NCBI RefSeq assembly: GCF_009600885.1
Contig: NZ_VCLA01000145.1
Coordinates: 117,688-181,687, forward strand
Direction: 5' to 3'
From: Streptomyces jumonjinensis
Lineage (GTDB): Bacteria; Actinomycetota; Actinomycetes; Streptomycetales; Streptomycetaceae
DNA length: 64,000 nt
The position numbers and the translations under genes are program-made. The notes beneath the pieces were generated by a model. It saw only the letters and a program-made list of their open reading frames with translations, had not been told where the DNA came from and did no database searches. Positions 25,675 through 34,574 of this stretch are shown here, one piece after another (within the stretch, counting starts at the first letter, position 1; each line of letters starts with the position of its first letter).

Positions 25675-25739
25675 TCGCGTACGCCACGTACGCCGTGGTG
25701 ATCGCGTACGCCACGTACGCCGTGGTGATCGCGTACGCC
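25659..25739. repeat. Three 27-bp tandem repeats at the 3' end of staE
   Basis: Two identical units (positions 25686-25712 and 25713-25739, core ACGTACGCCGTGGTGATCGC) follow a slightly diverged first unit at 25659-25685. The first unit contains the staE stop codon. The array is purely intergenic afterwards and ends about 65 bases before staMB. Confidence 0.85.
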
Positions 25740-25804
25740 GAACGCCACGCGTTCACCAGCCCCGTACCGCCCTCCCGCACCCGTCGACCCGAAAGGCCGC
25801 TGCC

Positions 25805-26659
25805 ATGACCCACGCCGCCCAGCCCCAGCCCCAGCCCCTGCCCGTACCGGCAGCCGTCGGCGAGCTGTACGACCGGCTGACGCTGAACGCGATGAACGAC
25901 GGCGCCTTCAACCCCAACGTACACATCGGCTACTGGGACACCCCCGATTCCGACGCCTCGATCGAGGAGGCGATGGACCGGCTCACCGATGTGTTCATCG
26001 ACCGGCTGGGGGCGGACGGTTCGTCCCATGTCCTCGACCTGGGCTGCGGAGTGGGCGGTCCCGCTCTGCGGGTCGTGGCGCACACCGGTGCGCGGGTCAC
26101 CGGCATCAGCGTCAGCAAGGAGCAGATCAGGACCGCCGACCGGCTGGCGGCCGAGGCCGAAGTCGCCGACCGGGCCGTGTTCCAGCATGGCGACGCGATG
26201 AAGCTTCCCTTCGCGGACGAGTCGTTCGACGCCGTGATGGCCCTGGAGTCGATGTGCCACATGCCGGACCGGCAGCAGGTGCTCACCGAGGCGTGCCGGG
26301 TGCTCGTCCCCGGCGGCCGGATCGTCCTGACCGACGTGTTCGAACGCGCCCCGCGCAAGGAGGCACGGCACCCGGGCATCGACAAGTTCTGCCGCGGCCT
26401 CATGGCGACCATGGCGGACATCGACGACTACGTCGCGCTGCTCCACCGTTCCGGCCTGCGGCTGCGCGGCATCCTCGACATCACGGAGCAGACCGCGCTG
26501 CGCACCGGCCAGGAGCTGGCGAAATCGGCGGCCGTCGAGGACCGCCCCGCGGCCCTCGACGAGAGCAACTTCCCCTTCTCCGAGGACGCCTTCCATCCGT
26601 CCGACCTGGCAGGCGTCGATGCGTTCGGCTGCCTGCTGGTCATCGCGGAACGCCCGTGA
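25805..26659 (+). CDS. staMB: SAM-dependent O-methyltransferase StaMB-like
   Basis: This 284-residue class I methyltransferase has motif I DLGCGVGGPALRVV at about residues 76-89 and CRVLVPGGRIVLTDVF near 162-177. It resembles sugar O-methyltransferases, and by position it corresponds to StaMB, which methylates the C3-neighbouring hydroxyl as the last step of staurosporine synthesis. An N-terminal PQPQPQP-type stretch is unusual. Paralogous to the StaMA-like protein, with the shared HIGYWD and MCHMPD-type motifs. Confidence 0.87.
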   Translation: MTHAAQPQPQPLPVPAAVGELYDRLTLNAMNDGAFNPNVHIGYWDTPDSDASIEEAMDRLTDVFIDRLGADGSSHVLDLGCGVGGPALRVVAHTGARVTGISVSKEQIRTADRLAAEAEVADRAVFQHGDAMKLPFADESFDAVMALESMCHMPDRQQVLTEACRVLVPGGRIVLTDVFERAPRKEARHPGIDKFCRGLMATMADIDDYVALLHRSGLRLRGILDITEQTALRTGQELAKSAAVEDRPAALDESNFPFSEDAFHPSDLAGVDAFGCLLVIAERP

Positions 26660-26729
26660 GCCGGAGGCCCCCGGGCCTCCCGGCCCCATGAACGACCAGA
26701 GTGGACCCACGAGGAAAGGCAAGGACTCC

Positions 26730-28367
26730 ATGACGCGTTCCGGTGAGTGGACCGATGTGCTGATCGTGGGCGGCGGCCCGGTCGGGATGGCGCTGGCGCT
26801 GGACCTGACGTACCGCGGGATCGACTGCGTGGTCGTGGACGCCGGTGACGGAGAGGTCCGGCATCCCAAGGTGAGCACGATCGGTCCGCGCTCGATGGAG
26901 CTGTTCCGCCGCTGGGGCGTCGCGGACACCGTCCGCGGTGCCGGATGGCCGGCCGACCACCCCCTGGACATCGCCTGGGTCACCCAGGTCGGCGGCCACG
27001 AGGTCTACCGGTACCGCCGTGGCACAGCGGGGAGCCGCCCGGCCTTCGCGCACACCCCCGAGCCTGACCAGATCTGCCCGGCGCACTGGTTGAACCCGGT
27101 GCTGACGCGGGCCGTGGGCGTCCATCCGGAGGGTCCGCTGCGACTCCGTACCGCCGTCGACCGCGTACTCCAGTCCGACGACCACGTGGACGCCGCCCTC
27201 ACCGACCACGCCACCGGTGCGACCGGCGCCGTCCGGGCGCGGTTCCTGGTCGCCTGCGACGGCGCCGCCTCCCCCATCCGCCGGGCCTGCGGCATCAGCG
27301 CGCCCGCGCGCCGCCGTACGCGGGTCTTCCGCAACATCCTCTTCCGCGCCCCGGAGCTCAAGGAGCGGCTCGGCGACCGCGCGGCCCTCGTCTACTTCCT
27401 CATGCGGTCGTCCACACTGCGCTTCCCCCTGCGCTCGCTGAACGGCAGCGACCTGTACAACCTGGTCGTCGGCGCGGACGACGCCGCTCACCGTGTCGAC
27501 GCGCTGTCGCTGATCAGCGACGCCCTTGCCGTCGACACCCCGGTGGAGCTGCTGGGCGACGGCGAGTGGCGTCTCACCCAGCGCGTCGCCGACCGGTACC
27601 GGGCCGGGCGCGTCTTCCTCACCGGGGACGCCGCGCACACCCTGTCGCCGTCCGGCGGCTTCGGGCTCAACACCGGCATAGGCGACGCCGCCGACCTGGG
27701 CTGGAAACTCGCCGCCACGCTGAACGGCTGGGCGGGGCGCGGGCTGCTCGACACCTACGAGACCGAGCGCAGGCCGATCGCCGTGCAGAGCCTGGAGGAG
27801 GCCGACCTCAACCTGCGACGCACCCTGCGCCGGCGGGTGCCGCCTGAGATCCGCCTGGACGGGCCCGAGGGCGAACGGGCCCGTACGGAGATGGCGGAGC
27901 GGCTGGAGAGCAGCGGCGTCCAGCGGGAGTTCGACGCCCCGGAGATCCACTTCGGACTGCGCTACCGCTCCCCGGCCGTCATCGAAGACCCCGGCGTACC
28001 GATACGCCGCGGCAAGCCGGACGCCGACTGGCGCCCCGGCAGCGAGCCGGGCTACCGCGCCGCGCACGCCTGGTGGGACGCCACCACCTCCACGCTCGAC
28101 CTGTTCGGACACGGGTTCGTCCTGCTGCGCTTCGCCGGGCTCGCCGGGCTCGCCGGAGTCGAGCGCGCGTTCGCTGAGCGGGGCGTGCCGCTGACCGTGC
28201 GGAACGGAGGGGGCGGGGAGATCGCCAAGCTCTACGAACGCTCCTACGTTTTGGTCCGCCCGGACGGCCATGTGGCGTGGCGCGGCGACGACCTGCCCCG
28301 GGACCCGGTCGCGTTCGTCGACACCGTGCGGGGCGACCGTGCCGGGGCCGTACGCGGTGACCGGTGA
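26730..28367 (+). CDS. staC: FAD-dependent oxygenase StaC, aglycone oxidation state
   Basis: This 545-residue flavoprotein of the class A hydroxylase type works after StaP to set C7 of the indolocarbazole. It has GGGPVG at residues 14-19 and the second FAD motif GDAAHTLSPSGGFGLNTGI near 307-325. RebC and StaC differ at two positions that decide the product: RebC has Phe216 and Arg239 (giving arcyriaflavin), StaC Val and Asn (giving K252c). Here the aligned residues, 23 apart, are Val221 (in ALVYFLM) and Asn244 (in DLYNLVVG), so K252c is predicted. ATG 26730 was chosen for AAGGA upstream; ATG 26688 is possible. Confidence 0.92.
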   Translation: MTRSGEWTDVLIVGGGPVGMALALDLTYRGIDCVVVDAGDGEVRHPKVSTIGPRSMELFRRWGVADTVRGAGWPADHPLDIAWVTQVGGHEVYRYRRGTAGSRPAFAHTPEPDQICPAHWLNPVLTRAVGVHPEGPLRLRTAVDRVLQSDDHVDAALTDHATGATGAVRARFLVACDGAASPIRRACGISAPARRRTRVFRNILFRAPELKERLGDRAALVYFLMRSSTLRFPLRSLNGSDLYNLVVGADDAAHRVDALSLISDALAVDTPVELLGDGEWRLTQRVADRYRAGRVFLTGDAAHTLSPSGGFGLNTGIGDAADLGWKLAATLNGWAGRGLLDTYETERRPIAVQSLEEADLNLRRTLRRRVPPEIRLDGPEGERARTEMAERLESSGVQREFDAPEIHFGLRYRSPAVIEDPGVPIRRGKPDADWRPGSEPGYRAAHAWWDATTSTLDLFGHGFVLLRFAGLAGLAGVERAFAERGVPLTVRNGGGGEIAKLYERSYVLVRPDGHVAWRGDDLPRDPVAFVDTVRGDRAGAVRGDR

Positions 28368-28459
28368 GCACGCACGACGAGCGGCGGGCGAGCCGGTCGC
28401 ACACCCCGGTCAGCCGCTGCCCCGGCGCGGACGACGGCACAGGCCGGGATCGGGCCAGG

Positions 28460-31400
28460 TCATACGAGCCGGGGCGCCGGTACCGGGTCCGGGTCCGGGT
28501 CCGGCAGGGTGGGTACGTCCTCGACGGCGAACGCCGTGCCCCGGTCGAAGGCGGCGGTGTACGCGGCAGGGCCGAGGGCGGTCCGGGCGGCGGCCGATAT
28601 CCGGTCCACGTCCCGGCGCTCGGCCCGGGGCAGCGGGGCGCCGACCGACTCCCGGGCGGCGGCGGCCGTGCCGAGCAGCAGCGCGGATCGCTCATGGTCC
28701 CCGGCGGCGGCACGGGCCCCCGCCAACCCCTCAAGCGCGAGCGCCACCGCCCGGGCGTCACCGAGTTCACCAGCCACCGCGAAACCCTCCCGGTGAAGGG
28801 TGTGCGCGGCGACCGCGTCACCGCGCTGCTCGGCGGTGAAGCCCAGCTCGGCCAGGGCCAGGGCGACACCGGGGCCGTAGTCCACCTCCCGGAACCACGC
28901 CAGCACCTCTCGCAGATGGTTCTCGGCCAGTTCGAAGTCGCCCTCGCGGCGGGCCCCGAGACCGAGCCCCAGCCGGGCGTCTGCCTCGCCGTCCCTGAAG
29001 TGCTGCTCCCGGGCGAGCCGCCACGCCCGGCGGTGGCAGTCGGCGGCCCGCGCGTGGTCGCCCGCGAGCAGCGCCAGCCGGCCGAGTCCGGAGAGGCGTT
29101 TGGCGGCCTCCGTCCACAGCCCGAGCTGTTCGGCGATCGCCAGCCCGTCCTGCTGGAGCCGGGTGGCCCGCGCGTAGTCGCCGGAGATCTCGCTGAGCGC
29201 GGCCAGCGGGAAGACCGTCTGCAACTGCCCCCACCGATCACCGATCGCCCGGAACAGACGGGCGCTGCTCTCCCCGTCCCGCCGGACCGCGTCGAGGTCG
29301 CCGCGCGCCATGGCATGGCGGGCCCGCACGCTCAGGGCCGCCGCCGTCCCCCAGTCGTCGCCCAGGGCCCGGAAGCCCTCCAGGGCCCGGTTCACCAGCC
29401 GCTCCCCGGTGTCGACGGCCCCTGACCCCATCTGCGCGGAGCCCAGGAACCACAGGGCGGTGGCATGGCCCAGGGGATCGTCGACCCCGTCCGTTCCCTC
29501 GTATACGGCGAGGACGGACCGGATGCGTTCGGCGCTGTCGGCGGGGGCGGCGCCGTCCAGCAGCGCGACGCCCAACCGCCAGGCCATGGCGCGGGCCCGC
29601 TCGACGGCGGGAGCGGCACCGGGAGCGGCACCGGAAGCGGTGCCGGGACGCCGGCCCGATCGGGTACCTGGTACGGCGGCGAGCGCCGTGTCCAGGGCGC
29701 GGCGGGCGTCCGACGGGCGGCCCCGCAGCACCCAGTACCAGGTCAGCGCATTGACCGTCCGCAGCGCCCGGTCGGCAGCGCCGGTGCGTACGGCGAAGCC
29801 GACCGCCCGGTCGAGATCGGCGCCCGCCCGGTCCAGCCGCTCCAGCCAGTGCTGTTGCTCCGGTCCGCGCAGCATGGGCGCGGCCCTGAGCGCCAGTCCG
29901 GTGTAGTGCCGGCTGTGCCGCTCCTGTACGGCCTCGGTCTCGCCCGCCTCGTGCAGTCGCTCCCGGCCGTACTCCTTGACGGACTCCAGCAGCCGGTACG
30001 CGGGGCCGTCGGCACGGTCCACGAGGACGACGAGCGACCGGTCCACCAGACGGGCCGTCAGATCCAGTGTCTCCCCGGCCCGCACACCGCCCCCGGCGCA
30101 CACCGCCTCGACCGCCTCCAGGGTGCAGCTCCCGGCGAAGACGGAGAGCCTCCGCAGGACGGTGCGCTCGGCGGGGGTGAGCAGACCCCAGCTCCAGTCG
30201 ATGACCGCGCGCAGGGTCCGCTGCCGCTCGGGCAGGCTCCGCAGCCCCCCGGCCAGCAGCGCGAACCGGTCGTCGAGGCGGGCCAGCAGACCGTGCACAC
30301 CGAGGGTCCTGACCCGGGCCGCCGCCAGCTCCAGGGCGAGCGGAATGCCGTCGAGGCGGGCGCACAGGGCGGCGACGGCCCTGGCGTTCTCCGGGTCGAG
30401 CAGAAAGCCGGGCGGGGTGACGGCGCGGGCGAGGAACAGATCGACGGCGGCGGACGGTCCGAGCGGCGGCACCGGAACGACCCGTTCGCCGTCGACTCCC
30501 AGCGGTTCCTGACTGGTCGCCAGCACCGACAGCCCCGGTGCCTCGCGCAGCAGCGCGGAGACCAGGTCGGCGACCGGTTCCACGATGTGCTCGCAGTTGT
30601 CGAGTACGAGCAGCAGCTCCCGCCCGCGCAGCGCTCCGGCCAGCCGGGCGAGGGGCGGAACGGGTCCGCCGGAGCTGCCGGAGCCGCCGCCCGGCTGCCC
30701 CGGACCGCCGATGTCCCGGATGTCCAGGACCTTCATCAGGACCTCGGCGACGGCATCGGCTCCGGTATCGCTTCCGGTATCGCTTCCGGTACCGGCCGAG
30801 AGGGCCGGGCCGGAGACGGGATCCGCTGCCGGAGCGGACGGCGGGAGGGCCGCGAGTTCGCCCAGCCACACCCCGTCCGGGAACCCGCCGGCTGCGCTCC
30901 GCGCGGTCTCCAGGGCCAGCCGGGTCTTGCCCACCCCGCCGGGACCCGTCAGGGTCACCAGCCGGGACTCCGCCAGCGTCCGCACGGCGGCCGGAACCGC
31001 GTCGTCCCGGCCGATCATGCCCGCGACGGGCGCGGGCAGACGCGTACCGCCGAAGAGGCCGGTTTCCCCGGCGGGGGCCGGTCGCGGCGTACCGCCGGAC
31101 CCGGGCCGAGGGTCCGCTCCCCGCGCCGGACCGGCTCCGGCGGCCGGAGGCCGACCCGAAGCCGGGTCCGGGGCGCGGCCTGCTTCCCGCCCGGGCGCGG
31201 GCCCGGGGTCCGGGACCAGATCGAGTGCCGGGTCCTGACGCAGGATCGCCTGGTGCAGCGCGACCAGCTCACCGCCGGGCTCCAGACCGAGGTCCTCGTC
31301 GAGCCTGCGCCGCAGGTCCTCGTAGCCGGTGAGCGCGTCGGTCTGCCGGCCGGCCCGGTAGAGCACCCGCAGCTGTACGGCGCGGAGCCGCTCGCGCAGC

Positions 31401-31975
31401 GGATGCGCGGCCACCAGCTCGTCCAGTTCACCGATGATCTCGCCATGCTCGCCGAGCTCCGCACGGAGGGCGAGCCGGTCCTCAAGGGCGGTGAGCCGGT
31501 CCTCCTCCAGCCGCCCGGCGGCGGGCCGGGCGAACGGCTCTTCGGCGAATCCGGCGAAGGCGTCACCGCGCCACAGTCCCAGCGCGTCGGACAGCAGCGC
31601 CGCCCGCTCCCTGGGGCCGGCGGACCGGCTCCGCTGAAGGAGGGCGGTGAAGCGGGCCGCGTCCACGGCGTCGGGCTCGGCTCGCAGCTGGTACCCGGCC
31701 GGGCCGTTCACCAGGAGTTCCCGTCCACCGGGCTGGGCCCGTTCCAGCACCGCGCGCAGCCGTGAGACCTGCCCCTGGAGCGTGTTGCGCGGATGGTGCG
31801 GATGGTCTGGTGGGTTCGCTCCCCATACGTCGTCCACCAGCCGGTCCGTGGACACCGGCCGCCCGGGGGCGATCAGCAGCCGGGCCAGCAGCATGCGGAC
31901 CTTCGCCCCCGGTACGGGCACCGGCTCCCCGTCCGCCGTCCACACCGTCAGCGGGCCGAGCACCCCGAATCGCAT
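28460..31975 (-). CDS. SARP/AfsR-type regulator with NB-ARC and TPR domains
   Basis: This 1171-residue protein has the order of AfsR-type regulators. Residues 1-95 are an OmpR-like winged helix (MRFGVLGPLTVWTADGEPVP). Residues about 100-245 are the bacterial transcriptional activation domain (DAARFTALLQRSRSAGPRER). After a proline-rich linker come an NB-ARC ATPase with TGPGGVGKTRLALE near residue 345, and a long TPR-rich C-terminus. SARPs bind direct repeats at promoters and often activate biosynthetic genes. It is convergent with staC, so it may mark the right end of the cluster or control it. A candidate binding site lies just upstream (32048-32091). Confidence 0.87.
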   Translation of the reverse strand: MRFGVLGPLTVWTADGEPVPVPGAKVRMLLARLLIAPGRPVSTDRLVDDVWGANPPDHPHHPRNTLQGQVSRLRAVLERAQPGGRELLVNGPAGYQLRAEPDAVDAARFTALLQRSRSAGPRERAALLSDALGLWRGDAFAGFAEEPFARPAAGRLEEDRLTALEDRLALRAELGEHGEIIGELDELVAAHPLRERLRAVQLRVLYRAGRQTDALTGYEDLRRRLDEDLGLEPGGELVALHQAILRQDPALDLVPDPGPAPGREAGRAPDPASGRPPAAGAGPARGADPRPGSGGTPRPAPAGETGLFGGTRLPAPVAGMIGRDDAVPAAVRTLAESRLVTLTGPGGVGKTRLALETARSAAGGFPDGVWLGELAALPPSAPAADPVSGPALSAGTGSDTGSDTGADAVAEVLMKVLDIRDIGGPGQPGGGSGSSGGPVPPLARLAGALRGRELLLVLDNCEHIVEPVADLVSALLREAPGLSVLATSQEPLGVDGERVVPVPPLGPSAAVDLFLARAVTPPGFLLDPENARAVAALCARLDGIPLALELAAARVRTLGVHGLLARLDDRFALLAGGLRSLPERQRTLRAVIDWSWGLLTPAERTVLRRLSVFAGSCTLEAVEAVCAGGGVRAGETLDLTARLVDRSLVVLVDRADGPAYRLLESVKEYGRERLHEAGETEAVQERHSRHYTGLALRAAPMLRGPEQQHWLERLDRAGADLDRAVGFAVRTGAADRALRTVNALTWYWVLRGRPSDARRALDTALAAVPGTRSGRRPGTASGAAPGAAPAVERARAMAWRLGVALLDGAAPADSAERIRSVLAVYEGTDGVDDPLGHATALWFLGSAQMGSGAVDTGERLVNRALEGFRALGDDWGTAAALSVRARHAMARGDLDAVRRDGESSARLFRAIGDRWGQLQTVFPLAALSEISGDYARATRLQQDGLAIAEQLGLWTEAAKRLSGLGRLALLAGDHARAADCHRRAWRLAREQHFRDGEADARLGLGLGARREGDFELAENHLREVLAWFREVDYGPGVALALAELGFTAEQRGDAVAAHTLHREGFAVAGELGDARAVALALEGLAGARAAAGDHERSALLLGTAAAARESVGAPLPRAERRDVDRISAAARTALGPAAYTAAFDRGTAFAVEDVPTLPDPDPDPVPAPRLV

Positions 31976-32047
31976 GACCGTCACCTTAGCTCCCACCCGT
32001 CCCGGCCTCCCCGCCCGCCCGCCGGTCGCCAGGGGAAGCGCACTGAC

Positions 32048-32091
32048 AGCGGACCGGCAGCGGACCGGCAGCGGACCGGCAGTGAACCGGC
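32048..32091. promoter_or_regulatory. Four 11-bp direct repeats, candidate SARP box
   Basis: The heptamer AGCGGAC followed by CGGC is repeated three times and then once as AGTGAAC-CGGC, an exact 11-bp period. Heptameric repeats with 4-bp spacers (11-bp pitch) are the known architecture of SARP binding sites. They lie between the SARP gene and the divergent reductase gene, so autoregulation or control of the reductase is plausible. Binding is inferred. Confidence 0.5.
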
Positions 32092-32170
32092 AGCGCCCGC
32101 CCGCACGATGGCTTCGACGACAACGACACGGACCGGAACACCACGGACCGGAACACCTCGGAGGAACGAC

Positions 32171-33082
32171 ATGACCACCACCGGACAGACCGGACAGACC
32201 GAACAGTCCGCCGAGTTCAAGCAGCCGGTCACCGTGATCGGCCTCGGCAACCTCGGCCTGGCGCTGGCGGACGCCTTCCTGGCCCAGGGGCACCCCACGA
32301 CCGTGTGGAACCGTACCCCCGCCAAGGCGGACGGGCTGGTCGCCCGGGGCGCGGTGCCGGCGGCGACGCCCGCCGAAGCCGTCGCCGCCAGCGAACTCGT
32401 CATCGTCGCCGTGCTGGACCAGGCGACGGCACACGACATCCTCCTCCCCACCGCGGCGGCGCTGACCGGCCGGACCCTGGTCAACCTCACGTCCAGCACC
32501 CCACAGCCCGCCCGTGAACTGGCCGCGTGGGCCGCGGAACAGGGTGCCGCCTATGTGGTCGGCGCGGTGTACGCGGTGCCGCAGACCATCGGGACGCCCG
32601 AGGCGTTCGTGCTGTACAGCGGGGACCAGAACGCGTTCGAGACCCACCGGGACCAGCTGGACCTCCTGGGCGCGAGTGGATTCGTCGGGACCGACGCGGG
32701 CGTGGCCCCGGTGTACGACATGGCCGTTCTCAGCGGGATGTACGGGATGTTCGCGGGCTTCTTCCAGGCGATGGCCCTGGGCCGGTCGGAGCGGATCAGG
32801 GCGGCGGATGTGACGGACCGCCTGGTGCCCTGGCTGAAGGCGGCGGCCGACGCCCTCCCCGGTTTCGCCCGCGAGATCGACTCGGGTGACTACGCGACGG
32901 TCACCTCCAGCCTGGGGATGAACGCGGTGGGCCTGCGCAACATCCTGTCCGCGACCGAGTCCCAGGGCCTCGGCACGGCCCTGCTCTCCCCGCTCCAGGC
33001 CCTCTTCGACGACCAGGTCGCGCAGGGCCATGGAGCGGCCAGCCTCTCCCGTGCGGTCGAATCCCTCCAGCCCCGGTCCTGA
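32171..33082 (+). CDS. NAD(P)-binding imine-reductase-like oxidoreductase
   Basis: This 303-residue protein has an N-terminal Rossmann domain of the 6-phosphogluconate dehydrogenase type (VIGLGNLGLALADAFLAQGH at about residues 20-39, then VWNRTPAKADGL) and a helical C-terminal domain. The pattern PVYDMAVLSGMYG near 177-189 is close to that of imine reductases (IREDs), which reduce cyclic imines with NADPH. The substrate is unknown. The ATG is preceded by GAGGAA. It is divergent from the SARP gene and sits next to 11-bp repeats, so that regulator may control it. Confidence 0.82.
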   Translation: MTTTGQTGQTEQSAEFKQPVTVIGLGNLGLALADAFLAQGHPTTVWNRTPAKADGLVARGAVPAATPAEAVAASELVIVAVLDQATAHDILLPTAAALTGRTLVNLTSSTPQPARELAAWAAEQGAAYVVGAVYAVPQTIGTPEAFVLYSGDQNAFETHRDQLDLLGASGFVGTDAGVAPVYDMAVLSGMYGMFAGFFQAMALGRSERIRAADVTDRLVPWLKAAADALPGFAREIDSGDYATVTSSLGMNAVGLRNILSATESQGLGTALLSPLQALFDDQVAQGHGAASLSRAVESLQPRS

Positions 33083-33120
33083 TGCGGCGGAGGGAACGGC
33101 GGGATCGACCTGCGACAGCG

Positions 33121-34347
33121 CTAGCTCGCGGCCTTGTCGAAGAAGCGGACGATACGCGGCAGGGCCTGCCGAACCGAGCTGTTGTGGTCGTACGGCCCGA
33201 CGTCGACCAGTTTGGGCTTGGCGCCGTTGGCCTTCAGCTGCGCCGTGCAGTGCTCGGCGTGGGCGAAGGCGACGTCCTTGTCCCCGCGGCCGTGGAAGAT
33301 CCGCACCGGGGCCTGCGGTTGCCAGTCGCAGGTGGTGTCCAGCGCGCGGAGCCGATCCTTCAGCACCCCCTCGGGGTGGCGGATCCTCTCCAGGAACTCC
33401 GGGGTGAACAGGTCCCGGGAAGCCTGGGGCAGCCCCTCCAGAATCTGCCTCGGCGTGTGGTTCCCATCGAACAGCCCCTCGACCGTGGCGTCGTACGGCG
33501 ACTTGAACGCCTCGCCGGGCGAGTCGTACAGCCCGCCGTACATCCGGTTCCAGGCGGTGACGAAGTACGCCAGATAGATGGCGGACTTGTCGATCCGGTC
33601 GTCGGCCGCGGCCGCCTCGAACGCGCTGAGATCGAACGGGCCGCCGACCGGGGCGAGCGCGCCGAGCCGGAAGTACGGGTCGGCCCCTTTTCGCTGGAGC
33701 GCCCGGCCCACCGTCATCGCCGCGGGACCACCCTGGGAGAAGCCGCTGATCTGCACCTCCCGCTCCAGCTCCCGGCCCTCGCCGTGGACGACGGAACGGG
33801 CGGAGCGCAGCGCGTCGACGGATGCGGAGACCGTGGCGCGCGGATCGCCGTACGGGTGAACACCCGGGCTGTTCCTGCCGAGGCCGATGTAGTCGGGGGC
33901 GGAGACGGCCCGCCCGGTCGAGGCGAAGAGAAGAGCGGCGCGGTAGTCGTTGGTGTCGGTCCGCACGGTGGCCACATCGCCCTTGTAGACGATGGTGCCG
34001 TGCAGCCAGGAGACGGTGGACAGGGTTCGGTCGCCGTTCTCGGGGAGGACGACGAGCTGGCTGGCGGTGGTGGGCACGCCGGTGTGGTCGGTGGTGCGGT
34101 ACGTGACGACATACGGGGTGACGCCGTAGCGGACCGCGCCCGCGTCCACCGTGTCGCCCAGCGCCGCGATCACGCCGGCCGCGTCGATGGTCGCCCTCTT
34201 CTCGACCGAGACCACACTGCCGCGCTGTCCGGCGCGGGCGCTTTCGGCAGCCGAGGCCGGGGCGACGAGGGCGGTGACACCGCCGAGGGCGAGAGCGCCG
34301 GCAAGGAGTCCGCGGACGGCGGCGCCGCGGGTCGGATTCGATTCCAT
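33121..34347 (-). CDS. Secreted lipase/esterase, alpha/beta-hydrolase
   Basis: This 408-residue protein begins with a signal peptide (RGLLAGALALGGVTALVAPASAAES), with likely cleavage after about residue 35. It belongs to the secretory lipase family: the nucleophile motif is GFSQGG, and the acid and base are probably the Asp in GRGDKD and the His in YDHNSS near the C-terminus. Internal landmarks are VVTYRTTD and APDYIGLG, usual for this family. Start at ATG 34347 places the signal peptide near the N-terminus; an upstream in-frame ATG at 34407 would add 20 residues. It is convergent with the reductase gene. Confidence 0.85.
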   Translation of the reverse strand: MESNPTRGAAVRGLLAGALALGGVTALVAPASAAESARAGQRGSVVSVEKRATIDAAGVIAALGDTVDAGAVRYGVTPYVVTYRTTDHTGVPTTASQLVVLPENGDRTLSTVSWLHGTIVYKGDVATVRTDTNDYRAALLFASTGRAVSAPDYIGLGRNSPGVHPYGDPRATVSASVDALRSARSVVHGEGRELEREVQISGFSQGGPAAMTVGRALQRKGADPYFRLGALAPVGGPFDLSAFEAAAADDRIDKSAIYLAYFVTAWNRMYGGLYDSPGEAFKSPYDATVEGLFDGNHTPRQILEGLPQASRDLFTPEFLERIRHPEGVLKDRLRALDTTCDWQPQAPVRIFHGRGDKDVAFAHAEHCTAQLKANGAKPKLVDVGPYDHNSSVRQALPRIVRFFDKAAS

Positions 34348-34574
34348 GCCTTGATCATCGACGGGTGCGGAGGCCCGGAGCCATGGTGTTGGCACCTCAG
34401 GGATCACCTAGGGGTTTCCAGCCCGATGCCCGATGCCCGATGCGGGGGAAGTACGGACCGTGAGTGGCCCGGACCTCGTACCGGCCTCGCCGTCCCGCCA
34501 GGGCGCCGGTACGGCCGCGGGCTCTCGCCCGTACAGCGCCCTGATCCCGGCCGCACGCCCGTAGGGTTTCCGGC

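Noticed and set aside
28460..33031. SARP protein extended to 1523 residues from an upstream start at 33031
   Set aside because: The extra N-terminal 350 residues are antisense to the imine-reductase-like gene, and the family start MRFGVLGPL lies at 31975.
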